From: Prorocentrum cordatum
Taxonomy: Eukaryota; Sar; Dinophyceae; Prorocentrales; Prorocentraceae
Direction: 5' to 3'
Assembly (NCBI GenBank): GCA_963575745.1
Contig: CAUYUJ010015949.1
Span: forward strand, 648,510 to 681,009
DNA: 32,500 nucleotides
Shown here: positions 8,004-15,837 of the stretch, one piece after another
How positions within the stretch are numbered: the first letter of the stretch is position 1
Layout of the letters: every line of letters starts with the position of its first letter
The notes under the pieces: generated by a model
What the model was told of the DNA's origin: nothing
The model's input: the letters and a program-made list of their open reading frames with translations, nothing else
Database searches by the model: none
Position numbers and translations under genes: made by a program

Positions 8004-8024
8004 CCGTAGCCATTTTGGCTCAAG
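8003..8024 (+). other. Genomic copy of the dinoflagellate spliced leader (SL relict)
   Basis: All 22 nt agree with the known dinoflagellate SL (D position = T): starts TCCGTAG, then CCATTTTGGCTCAAG. The SL is normally added to mRNA by trans-splicing and is not encoded at protein genes; its presence in the genome directly upstream of a coding region marks a cDNA that was reverse-transcribed and reinserted. It is not an SL RNA gene, because the sequence after CAAG is CCGCTT and not a splice donor. A new SL would be spliced at the internal AG at 8008-8009, leaving the 15-nt relict known from dinoflagellate cDNAs. Confidence 0.93.
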
Positions 8025-8159
8025 CCGCTTTATCTGTTTGCCCCAACATGTTGGCTCTAGTTCGCTGGGCTCATGGTGGCTTGAAGTCAAGTGTTTCTCG
8101 TTTCGGAGGTGTCTTTTGCTGCTGGTTGGCTACGTGACCAGCTTCCACCTCCAGCCAAC
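8025..8159 (+). other. 5' untranslated region of the SL-bearing gene
   Basis: 135 nt between the SL and the likely start codon. It contains two degenerate SL-like words: 8046-8060 (12 of 15 positions match CCATTTTGGCTCAAG) and, with one gap, 8071-8086. Both could be older, decayed relicts. The start context is CCAGCCAACATGCC; a similar CTGCAGCCAACATGG occurs at 18319-18332. Confidence 0.6.
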
Positions 8160-9726
8160 ATGCCGTCGAAGTACAATATGCTTGCTGCACGCGTTCGCAT
8201 TCTCGAGAAGGACACGTACCACGTCATCGATGTGTCTCTGCAGGCCCACGCCATTCGCAGACACAGCTTTCACTGCGAAGTTCTACAGCGGAACGTCCAT
8301 TACCCGGCACAGGCGCTGAGTCAGGCGCGTTGGGCGGTCGGCGATCGTGTTTATCGCCGCGACCGCCGCCTCTTCCGCCGCGCTGCCACTGAGAGGTACG
8401 AGGTCTTCCTTGACCAGCCGGAGGGCCAGGGGCCGCGAGATGTTCACTCTGACGTCGCTTTGCCAACTGACTCCGCTGCTCCCCCTCGCGCGGTGGCCGC
8501 TCGTTGGCAGCGCGGCCCCGGCGCCAGGTCGGCACTCCGACGGGATGCTCCTGCGTTTCGGCCTGGGTACGCCATCGCCGCATACCACTCGGAGCCCATG
8601 GGGCATACGAGGACTGGGAGTGCCGCTGAGGTGGCGGGGTGTGAGACCCCTTTTCTGGATTGGTGATGATATGAGTAATGATTATTCGGCTTTTCTGTTT
8701 GATCTGCTTTCGTCGCCGCGTGAATCCCGCCCATGTGTTCTTCCACCGTATATCCCAGGCGTGGGGATTGATATGGTTTCATATTTCGCTTGTCTGTGGG
8801 ATGCCCTTCAAGAGCTCCTGGACACTGCCGCCACGCACACCCAATTTATTCACGCTTTTGAGCACAAGAATGAAAATATGTTTCAGACATACTGTGAGCG
8901 AGAAGATATGGAAACTTCGGCGTGCCGCAGCCTCGCCGAGCAGGCCAAGGTGATTGGCTCGCAGTTCGATGTGCTGACATGCTCCGTTGCGGTTCTGGGC
9001 CAGCAGGCATCCGAGCTCCGCTCAGAGATCACCGGCGAGGTGCCCTCCGTCACGCTGGTCAGTGCGAAGCTCGACGCGATGTGGGGTTTGCTCCGCTGCT
9101 TGCGTGCACAGCTTCGCGACGACGTCGCGCAGCAACTACAGCTTGCCAGAGCGTATTGTGATGATTGCTTCGCCAAGCTCGGCGTCTCCTCTTCGTCGAA
9201 CCTGGCCCGTTTTCTGGACAAGCCTCTCGCTAAGATGTGGGATGACTGCCAGGAGTTGGTGAATGCCTCACGGGATGGAGTGTCTGAATTTATGTCGCGG
9301 GTCAGGGATCAGATTATGCTCGATGCGGCGTCCCAGGTTTCCGCGTGCGTGCGTTCAGACGTCGCGCAATCGCTCGCAAAGATCAAGCAAGATTTGCAGG
9401 AGCACACTGCCCAGACTCACAGCCAGGTGGTGGTCCACGAGGAGGCGCTGCGCAAGATGGCTGCGATCATAGGTGAGTTGGGCTCCAAGAGCAGCGCGAG
9501 TATTGTTAAAGCAGTGGCTACGGCTTTCACTCAATTTCTTGAGTCTGACGTGATATCCATGCGCGTTCGCCAGGCACTGGCTGAAGCTGCGTATATTCCA
9601 CGGGGCCCTGGCGCTGGGTTGGCTCCTGACGGAGACTCGGACGACTCTGACGACGGCGAACGCAGCTTCCACGAGACCTGGTGCGACAGCGATGGCAACC
9701 ACCACACTACTCGCTGGACACCGTGA
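8160..9726 (+). CDS. SL-bearing retrogene, unknown coiled-coil-like protein (best model join 8160-8640, 8759-9726)
   Basis: Product not recognised. From ATG 8160 one frame runs MPSKYNMLAARVRILEKD... to a TGA at 8664. A second frame, shifted by one, is open to TGA 9724-9726. Removing 8641-8758 (GTGAGA...CCCAG) joins them exactly, giving 482 residues. The N-terminal part (about 1-160) is Arg-rich and mixed; the rest is mostly helical with heptad-like Leu/Ala spacing (VLGQQASELRSEI, AKIKQDLQEHTAQTH), several Cys, no signal peptide or membrane span. The C-terminus is acidic (DGDSDDSDDGERS) then His/Trp-containing. Alternatives are a frameshifted pseudogene, or a separate 351-residue protein from ATG 8671 (MSNDYSAF...). 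Mixed codon use and absence of simple repeats separate this region from the surrounding spurious frames. Confidence 0.62.
8641..8758 (+). other. Candidate 118-nt GT-AG intron
   Basis: Starts GTGAGACC, ends ATATCCCAG, followed by G, the AG-G pattern usual in dinoflagellates. It is AT-richer than the preceding exon and contains the in-frame TGA that would otherwise end the first frame. Splicing restores the frame (…EVAG-C-VGIDM…). One of three phases would do this by chance, and part of it reads as MSNDYSAFLFDLL, so a frameshift or a second start remains possible. If real, the intron was gained after retroposition. Confidence 0.4.
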
Positions 9727-9914
9727 GTACGCTGGTCAGCGTCGGCCTCCTCGCTGTCGAGGGTCTCTGGGTGCTGGCGTGCTCCGACCTTGTCGCCGCC
9801 GCCTCGGGGGGCCTCCCGAGCATTGCGGTCACTCGTATGGCTTCCGCCTCCACTCACACATCCCCTCGGATTGGCGGATCTTTTGCGTGTCAGGTTAGGT
9901 GGGATCTTGGGATT
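9727..9914 (+). other. Probable 3' flank / untranslated region
   Basis: The stop TGA lies inside GTGAGT (9723-9728), a strong donor-like sequence, so the last exon could continue elsewhere. No poly(A) tract and no AATAAA signal follow; dinoflagellates usually lack AATAAA, and a retroposed A-tail may have decayed. Confidence 0.4.
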
Positions 9915-10085
9915 CTTCTTTACGCTCGTCTCCTCCCACTCCTCCTTCTCCTTCTCCTCCTTCTCCTCATCCTTTTCCTCCTCCAAATTATCCTTTTCTT
10001 CCTCCTCATCCTCATCCTCATCCCCTCCCTCCCTCCCTCCCTTCTCCTCCTCCTCCTTCTCAGTATCCTCCTCTGCCTCCCTGCG
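9915..10085 (+). repeat. Pyrimidine tract (TCCTTC/TCC)n ending in an acceptor-like CAG
   Basis: C/T-rich for about 165 bp with CTTCTCAG at 10056-10063, which has the form of a 3' splice site. Pairing it with the GTGAGT at 9723 would extend the upstream protein by about 50 residues into repeat-derived sequence, so it is given as a possibility only. Confidence 0.75.
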
Positions 10086-10119
10086 GCGCATGCTGCCCCG
10101 ATCGGGGAAACGTTGGGCC

Positions 10120-10300
10120 GGAGTTCGATGGAGTTCGGGTTTACCGCCGCTTTTGGACGGGCCCGTCCTGGATGTTCACGGCCCAGTGTTCGTGGGGTGT
10201 TTACAGCTTGAGTTCACGTCAAGTTTCACACAGATTGTGTCCTTTTCTTGGTGGCCCCGTCAGGCCAACCCGAGTCTTCCGAACCTAAGTCTTGTTTCTA
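10120..10300 (+). repeat. Dispersed repeat family I, copy 1
   Basis: Aligns with 31600-31785: TCGGGTTT.CCG, TTTTGACGGGC..GTCCTGGAT, CAGTGTTCGTGGG(G/A)TGT, and then GTCAGGCCAACCCGAGT. The motif order and spacing are the same, with about 70% match by eye. No protein reading is common to both copies. Confidence 0.65.
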
Positions 10301-10790
10301 TCCGACCCGAGGGGAGAGACCGATGAGGTTCGATGACAGTCGGAACCAGCCGATACCGTGACGCAGACGCACGGTCGAATGGCGCAGACATGTTGTTCTT
10401 CCTTCTTCCTCACTTTGCAACTTATGGGCACCGACGTCAACGACCTCATGACCCACGTGCCATTGGTCATTGTATGACGCGCGTTCGTGGTGAGCCCATG
10501 CGGCGTGGTGCCAACAGGAGCGCCACCCGCATCGCATGGGATAGCATGGGCTTGTAGCCTCGCGCGCATTCCGCCCCCTCCCCGCCTTCCTGTCCCCCTC
10601 CCACGTCTCCGCTACTCCTTCCCCGCTTCCTTCCCCGACATCCGCCGGTGTTTTTTTTCGAAGCCCGAAGTTCCGGCCGCTTACCCAGAGGCTAGTCGGT
10701 CGTGCCAGATCGATCATCGATGACCACTGGACCCGAAAGCTGCCCCGAAGGGCGGCAATCGAATGAAGACCGCCAGGCGAAGACATCATA
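10301..10790. other. Gene-free stretch
   Basis: Unremarkable sequence with a C/T-rich part at 10560-10640. ACGCAGACGCACGGTCGAAT and similar words show no tRNA or snRNA structure. No coding call. Confidence 0.45.
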
Positions 10791-10794
10791 TTTC

Positions 10795-11395
10795 GGCATC
10801 CTTCGGACAGGTTCGGTGTTTTTCGGCGGTGGCCATCCAGGAGCAGCCTGGATCGCCTTGCGAAAATTGGGCGCGCGGGGCCGAGCGATGCACGGAGAAT
10901 GGACACCCGAGCGATGGCAAACGATCGTCGGAGATATCATATCTTGGCATCGCTCGGACGTGTTCAGTGCTTTTCAGCGGTGGCCATCGAGGAGCAGCCT
11001 GGATCGCCTTGCGAAACATAGTCGCACGGAACCGAATAATGCACAGAAAATGGACATCCGAGCGATGGCAAGATGTCGTCGGAGATCGGTGGCCATCGAG
11101 GAGCATCCTGGATCGTCTTGCGAGACATGGTCACACGGAGCCGAACGCACAGAGAATGTACCTCCCAGCGATGGCAAGACGTCGTCGGAGATCGGTGGCC
11201 TGGATCGTCTTGCGAAACATAGGTGCACGGAGCCGAGCAGGGCTCGGAGAATGGACGTCCGAACGATGGCAAGACGTCGTCGGAGATCCGTGGCCATCGG
11301 GGAGCAGCCTGGATCGTCTTGCGAAGCGGGCGCCCGCGGAGCCGAACGATGCACAGAGAATGGACGTCCGGGCGATGGCAAGACGTCGGAGACGT
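10795..11395. mobile_element. Tandem array of family B elements (five units)
   Basis: Unit 1 (10795-10920) and unit 2 (10945-11070) have both ends (GGCATC..TCGGAC on the left, CGAGCGATGGCA on the right). Units 3-5 (about 11088-11175, 11190-11275, 11290-11380) lack the left end and begin at GGTGGCC or GTGGCCATCG. All units share GGAGCA.CCTGGATCG(C/T)CTTGCGA and end in GATGGCAAGACGTCG. The copies after unit 2 are joined by a GTCGTCGGAGATC spacer, as if replicated as a block by unequal crossing over or rolling-circle-like amplification. Open frames on both strands come from the repeat. Confidence 0.85.
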
Positions 11396-11545
11396 GCGTC
11401 CACGTCTTTGCCCCTCCGCTGCCCTCCCGCCCTCCCGCTGCCTCGCCTCCCCGCCCGCTCGGGAGACGTTGGCTGCCCACCTGGAGCGGCCCCACCTCCC
11501 TCGCTGCTCCAAATCCCTTATTAATCGACCCCGCCCTAAAAATAA

Positions 11546-11698
11546 GTCGGGCCTGTCCCTTTACAGGAGGAATATTCAAAAATAGTCAAAAAATCGTCAG
11601 GGGACGAGTTTCGGATTATTTTTGCAGATTTTTTGAATATGTTTTGACTAATTCAATTGTTCCGTCCAGAATCACCTTGTAAGGGGGCAGCCCCGGCC
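11546..11698. mobile_element. MITE-like element family A, copy A5
   Basis: The left end GTCGGGCCTGTCCCTTTACA is intact, followed by GGAGGAATATTCAAAAATAG; the right end is damaged (CACCTTGTAAGGGGGCAG then CCCCGGCC). The AT-rich interior includes CAGGGGACGAGTTT. It belongs to the AGGAGGAATATTCAAA subfamily with A7 and A8. Confidence 0.8.
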
Positions 11699-11699
11699 T

Positions 11700-11850
11700 A
11701 ACCCTGAAAAGCCGGACCCCCCTCCAAATGCTACCTATAATACCGGACCCCCCTCGATTTTCCACGGGGCGCCTTCGTACACCGGACCCCCTATAAGCTC
11801 CAATCCAGAGAAAGCGCCCTAATAAGCCAAGCCGGACCCCCCAGTTACAA
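11700..11850 (+). repeat. CCGGACCCCCCT repeats
   Basis: CCGGACCCCC(C)T occurs four times, spaced 26-60 bp (about 11711, 11742, 11779, 11833). Spacers are AT-richer. Function unknown. Confidence 0.7.
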
Positions 11851-11869
11851 GACAGGTGCCTTAAGAAAT

Positions 11870-12003
11870 TGTTGACGCTTCGCGTATCCCCACCAGCCCA
11901 TCCAGAAACGATGCTCAGGGGAGTTGAGGTGATCAGGGAAGTCGGGGAGCATGCAGAATAACAAAGGGCGGGGGAAGCTGTCACAGACCCCGAGAGGGGG
12001 AGG
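11870..12003 (-). repeat. Dispersed repeat family J, copy 1 (flank of GGA tract)
   Basis: ACGCTTCGCGTA.CCC, CACCAGCCCATCCAGAAACG, ATGCTCAGG and GATCAGG...GTGGGGGAGC-like blocks, then ACCCCGAGAGGGGGAGGATGG and a GGA tract. The same order occurs at 26068-26280, where an extra block of about 65 bp is present between two TAACCCA(T/C)CAGCCC words. On the minus strand both copies encode P-x-H-R-F-x-M-G-W-W. Either an old coding piece or an element with a purine tail. Confidence 0.65.
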
Positions 12004-12145
12004 ATGGAAGAGGAGTCGTCGTCGTCGTCGTCGTCGTCGGAGGAGGAGGAGGAGGAGGAGGAGGGGGAAGAGGAGGAGGAGGAGGAGGAGGAGGAGGACG
12101 GAGAAGGAGGAAGAATCGGAGGAGGAGGAGGAGGAGGGGAAGGAG
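12004..12145 (+). repeat. Purine tract (GTC)n then (GGA)n
   Basis: About eight GTC/TCG triplets followed by nearly pure AGG/GGA. On the minus strand it is a polypyrimidine tract. Ser, Leu, Arg and Glu homopolymer frames are artefacts. Confidence 0.9.
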
Positions 12146-12715
12146 CTTCTTGGGGGTCTTTTGAGGGCCTCTTGGAGGGCTTTTTGGGCGCCTTGGGGCA
12201 TCTTGGGCGCCTCTTGGGACCCTCTTGAGGCGCTCTGGGGAGCCTTCGGGGCGCTTTTGGGGCCATCTTGGAGGGAGTCGATCAAACAAGAGGGGGGGTT
12301 TAATTAGCGCCCCCCCTCGGAAGCCCCTAAAATCGCCTCTTGGACCCCTCTTGGAACGCTCTTGGAGTGCTCTTGGGCGCTCTTGGGGCCGTCTTGGGGC
12401 TCTTTTGGGGCTCTCTTGGGGCCCTCTTGGGCCATCTTGGAGCCATCTCCAGGCCTCGGATAGCCATCGGAAGCGAAAAGGCGAGAAAGCAAAAATCATT
12501 GATTTTCCTTAGGTTTTGGGACGATTTTGGCCTCTTCGGGGCCTCCTTGGGGAGCTGTTTGGCCACTTGGAGTTATCTTGGGGCCGTCTTTGGGCTTCTT
12601 GGAACCATCTTAGGAGCCATCGTGAGCGATCTTGCGCTATCTTGAGCCATCTTGGAGCTCATCTTGGGTTCTCTGAGGCGCTCTTGGAGCCGTCTTGGGC
12701 CATCTTGGACGCTCT
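12146..12715 (+). repeat. CTTGGGGCC-type degenerate minisatellite, copy 2
   Basis: About 40 units of (G)CTCTTGGGG(C/N)C or CCATCTTGGAGC at 10-16 bp spacing, interrupted by an AT-richer island at 12285-12310 and 12480-12520. The same order, GGA tract then CTTGGGG repeats, is found at 26280-26790, so both belong to one long composite repeat (family J). No coding. Confidence 0.75.
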
Positions 12716-13590
12716 AACTACCCGCGGCCCCCCCCGTCCAGGTCCAGGGGAGGGGGTAGGGGGAGGGGTAAACCCCTCCCCAAGGGGGAAGAGGGAGGGG
12801 TGGAAGAGGATCTGTTCTAGACCACCTACGCCCAGAGGGCTGGTGGGATTGGACCCGTGGGACGTTTAATGAAGGATTTGGAATGCGTTGCATCCTCGGG
12901 GGACCTCGCCTGTCCCAACAAAGGATGTCTCCTCCTGTTCCCAGCGCGGACTGGGCGTGGATCCAGCGCGAATTCGAAACGGTTTTGACACGGATCCGAC
13001 GAGTCCGACTTGAATTCGACACGGATTCGATGCGGATAGGGCCGCGACGGGACGGACAAGGCCCCCGAGGATGCAACAGAAGCTTCGCGCGTCGAGAGGC
13101 CGATGCTGGGCGTCGTGACGCTGAGCGCCCCGCAGCGCATGACTCGCACGTCCTTTCGGGTGTGGTTTGGGATCCGACGTCGCAAAGCAGATGCAAGCCT
13201 AGACATGCAAAGCCTTGAAAAAACAAGGATGGCAGCTTTTCTCATTGTTCGGCCTCTTTGGGCCTTTGCTGGGCCCCGGGCCGCCAAGAAACGACCCGGG
13301 ATGAAGAAACGGCCCTGGGAGAAGGGTCGGGATTTCAGGGGACCGCGTATTGAGGAAACGATATCACATCGCATGTTTGGGAAGTCGTGGGAGCTCACGA
13401 ACAGAGCGACCCCACCCTGATGCGGCACCGCTCGAGCCGGCCCGATCCCGAAACGCCCGGCGTGAAAAAGATACGACGCCCGGGTATTGGGACTCTATGC
13501 GTCCGTCCATGCGCTTGCACCGACCGCGGCTGGGCAGATGCGGCCAGAGACAGCAAGACTTGGGCTTGGGTCTGCGCCGTCAAACAAGCC
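12716..13590. other. Gene-free stretch with short repeats
   Basis: A G/C-run region at 12725-12800 (GGGGGAGGGGTA). Near 12960-13040 the word ACACGGAT(C/T)CGA occurs twice, with GCGAATTCGAA and TGAATTCGAC between. GGGCCCCGGGCC lies near 13271. Open frames on both strands are typical of the composition. Confidence 0.45.
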
Positions 13591-13712
13591 GGCGAGGAGG
13601 AGGAGGAGGTTGAGAGGAGGAGGCAGGAAGCGAGGCAGAGGCTGCAGACACACCCGTTCATATGCCTGCGCCGTTTGCAGAAATCCGCTGGCGCGCGCCG
13701 CAGTGCGCGCTG
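13591..13712 (+). other. Exon-like Glu/Arg-rich fragment (low confidence)
   Basis: Reads AGEEEEEVERRRQEARQRLQ then THPFICLRRLQ. The first part follows a GAGGAG run and may be only a microsatellite; the second part looks more protein-like. A TGA follows at 13711. Confidence 0.15.
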
Positions 13713-13829
13713 AGGCGGAGGAGTTTCGACATCATCCGCTTGCTGCTCCGCTCCGTGTCCTCACTCGGGGGCATCGACAAGGGGGGGACATAATTAGGAC
13801 GGGGCTAGCACGAGGATACATCCGTTCCA

Positions 13830-13985
13830 AAGCATTCTGGAAGGCTCTCAGAGCCTTCCGGAACGCTCTGAGAAGGCCGCGACGCCCGAGATGTCCTCCA
13901 AAGCCGCCGGGTCTCAGAGATTCTCGATTTATCCTCACCCGATGTTGTCCTCGTGTTGGTTTCGTCTTATTATTGTCTCCCCGAC
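13830..13985 (+). repeat. Dispersed repeat family D, copy 2, with perfect 21-bp palindrome
   Basis: 13839-13859 is a perfect palindrome (GGAAGGCTCT, C, AGAGCCTTCC), extended on both sides by AGCATTCT/AGCGTTCC. Then GAGAAGGCCGCGACGCCCGA, CCTCCAAAGCCGCCGGGTCT, CAGAGATTCTCGAT follow as in the 30.9-kb copy, which has only the right half of the palindrome. Confidence 0.75.
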
Positions 13986-14034
13986 CTGAGCCAGCCTATC
14001 CCTATCGTCCCTCCTCGTGTCTGCCTCGCATGTT

Positions 14035-14430
14035 GCCCAACATCGCCGATATATGGGCGATGCATCAGTGATTCCAGATCCTCGACTCCCCCATGAGCCA
14101 GTCACCCACCCCAATCTCGGCGGCTCTCAGACCGGGCCCTGAGGGGTGGGGCCCTCGGGAGGCAAGAGATCCCAGGTTGAATTTACACTGGTCGATGCCC
14201 CTCGTCCGTGAGGCCCCATCCCTCAGGTCCCCATCTTCTTTCGAATTCTTTCGGTCGGTGCCCGCGGGAGCTCATGTTGGATTACACAGCCCGCGTTCTC
14301 CGAGGACCCCGCTATCGTCGCGCATCCTGCCTGTTACCTCGTCTCTGATCTTGCTTACCCTCCTCACGCCGCTGGCCCCGGCAGGGCTCCTCATCCCTTG
14401 CGCGGTGGCCCCATCCTTGAACCGCCTCGG
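14035..14430. other. Gene-free stretch
   Basis: Contains an imperfect ATCGCC/GGGCGAT hairpin at 14041-14064 and a decayed trace of family G (AGCCCGCGTTCTCC, CGCGCATCCTGCC) at 14289-14330. Nothing else recognised. Confidence 0.4.
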
Positions 14431-14600
14431 GGCTCCAGAGACGGGGGTCCATGCAAACGGGGGTCAGTCAGAGCGCCAGACTCGCAGGATCCTGCAGGGC
14501 CGGGGGCACACTCGCCTGGGCTTGGGTGCAGGACCCTGCAGGATCTTGCAAGGCCTGACTGACCCGGGTTTGCATTGACCCGGGCCAGTGCGTTCCCCAC
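14430..14600. repeat. GGATCCTGCAG repeat family E, copy 3
   Basis: Same motif order as 1955-2075 (GGTCCATGCA.ACGG, GTCAGTC, GGATCCTGCAG, GGTGCAGGA, TTGCATTGACCC), with an added second GACTGACCCGGGTTTGCA block at the right. Confidence 0.7.
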
Positions 14601-14664
14601 CGCCTTGCATCGTTCTTCCTCATGGCTGCCTCCGCGCGTTGCTCGCCGCCCCCCCCCTCCCCAG

Positions 14665-14745
14665 GCAGATCTCGAGGACCGCGCGTCCGTCATCGAGGGC
14701 CTCTCGGCCTCCAACGTGGCGCTGCGCGCGGAGGCCGCCGAGGCG
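14665..14745 (+). CDS. Candidate internal exon, coiled-coil-like (partial)
   Basis: Preceded by a C-rich stretch and CCCCAG-G at 14661-14665, a plausible acceptor. In phase 0 it reads ADLEDRASVIEGLSASNVAL then RAEAAEAPAARPS. Hydrophobic positions follow a heptad-like spacing. No family assigned. The right boundary is uncertain, with no canonical GT donor near 14745; dinoflagellates also use GC and GA donors. Similar Ala/Glu islands lie at 19623, 23856 and 28105, all on the plus strand and all phase 0. Confidence 0.3.
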
Positions 14746-14877
14746 CCGGCCGCCCGTCCCTCCCTCGTCGCGTCGTCTGCTCATCGGTGTTGGAGTCGGC
14801 TGGGGGGCTGAGGTGGCTCGACCCTGGGAAAGGGATCGGTCCGGGAGGGATCCAGAGACAGAGTTAGAGCGGATTTG

Positions 14878-15066
14878 CCCCTCCTCCTCCCTCCCTCCCT
14901 CCTCCTCCCTCCTCCTCCTCCTGCTCCTCCTCCTCCTTCTCTCCTCCTCCTCGCTCTCCTCCTCCTCCTCCTCCTCCTCCTCCTCCTCCTCCTCCTCCTC
15001 CTCCCTCCTCCTCCTCCTCCTCCTCCTCCTCCTCCTCCTCCTCCTCCTCCTCCTTCCTTCTTTTTT
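14878..15066 (+). repeat. (TCC)n polypyrimidine tract
   Basis: About 185 bp of TCC triplets, ending TTCCTTCTTTTTTGCAG at 15070. The end has the textbook form of a 3' splice site, which is unusual for a bare microsatellite. Confidence 0.9.
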
Positions 15067-15070
15067 GCAG

Positions 15071-15285
15071 ATGTCTGTTTGCCAGTCTGTTCGACAGTGC
15101 TGTACCACACGATGCCATTGTGCATTTCTATCGCCAGGCTGCTTTTGGCGCTCCGGTGCCACTCTGCCGGGCGCCCCTGCGGCCCACCGCGGCAAGCCTC
15201 ATGTTTCGTGCCTCGTGCCCCCCTTTCTTGACCGATTTCCTCGGGGCCCGTCCAGCACAGACCCCACGGCCGCCTGCAACTTCGG
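15071..15285 (+). CDS. Candidate exon after strong polypyrimidine-CAG acceptor (partial)
   Basis: Directly after TTTTTTGCAG. In the frame whose first full codon is TGT 15072 it reads CLFASLFDSAVPHDAIVHFY then RQAAFGAPVPLCRAPLRPTA, which has normal residue balance and no stop until after the GT microsatellite at 15286. The other two plus frames are also open but are Cys/Arg- or Pro-rich. No family recognised. It could join 14665-14745 across the TCC tract. Confidence 0.35.
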
Positions 15286-15320
15286 GGTGTGTGTGTGTGT
15301 GTGCGTGTGTGTGCGTGTTG
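15286..15320 (+). repeat. (GT)n microsatellite
   Basis: GGTGTGTGTGTGTGTGTGCG then GTGTGTGTGCGTG. It produces the Cys-Val run in the open frames. Confidence 0.95.
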
Positions 15321-15335
15321 GTTTGATGTAGTTCG

Positions 15336-15503
15336 GGGGTGGACAGACCTCCTACCCTGACACGTCGATCGAGGAATCGGCCGTTTTCGTTTCGCGAGAG
15401 GGCGTCGCGGCCGTCATTTTTGCGGGTCCAGGTCTGTCGGTTTCGGTCCCAGGCCGTTTTCGCTAAGGGGAGGTCTACTAAAGGGAGGTTTGTCCACCGC
15501 CGA
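15336..15503. mobile_element. Possible foldback element (GGTGGACAGACCTCC ends)
   Basis: GGGGGTGGACAGACCTCC on the left and the complement of GGCGGTGGACAAACCTCC on the right, 18 bp with two mismatches. GGCCGTTTTCG occurs inside near both ends. Inner arms are poorly paired. Confidence 0.45.
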
Positions 15504-15837
15504 GTAGTGGCCGCCAATTCGCACCAGACTGCTTGCGCTTCAGTTTACGTTGAGTTGAGTGCCCTCCTCGGTTCTCGGGCCGCGCCGCTTTTCGTTCGGG
15601 CTCTCGGCTCCCTCTTTCACCACCCGATGCTGCACTTTTCAGGGTGCGACGCTTCGTAGACTGTACCTTCGACGATGCTCGATCGCAACTAGCACTTCCA
15701 TTTGCTGCCCGCGCTTGAGGACCCTCCCGACTCATCACAAAGCGTTGGTTTTCTTTCCGGACGCGGGGCGGCAGGGTGGGATAGCAGAGGTGGGGGGGGG
15801 TCAGGAGAACCAGGGGAAGCGGCATACTCGCATAGAC

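Noticed and set aside
8003-8024. SL RNA gene
   Set aside because: After CAAG the sequence is CCGCTTTATC and not a GT donor, and no Sm-site-like or stem region follows; a long coding region follows instead.
7490-8319. Long open frames of Ser, Pro, Leu, Arg, Glu or Gly runs on both strands
   Set aside because: All are translations of the (TCC)n tract. The same applies to frames at 12004-12499, 14588-15331, 16730-17760, 26117-26632 and 27395-28564.
10795-11395. CRISPR array
   Set aside because: Regular repeats, but units are 90-135 bp with conserved interiors and inverted ends, no unique spacers and no cas genes; the host is eukaryotic.
10702-11682. Plus-strand 326-residue frame and overlapping minus frames
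   Set aside because: They translate the family B tandem array; repeated peptides such as ERWQDVVGD only reflect the DNA repeat.
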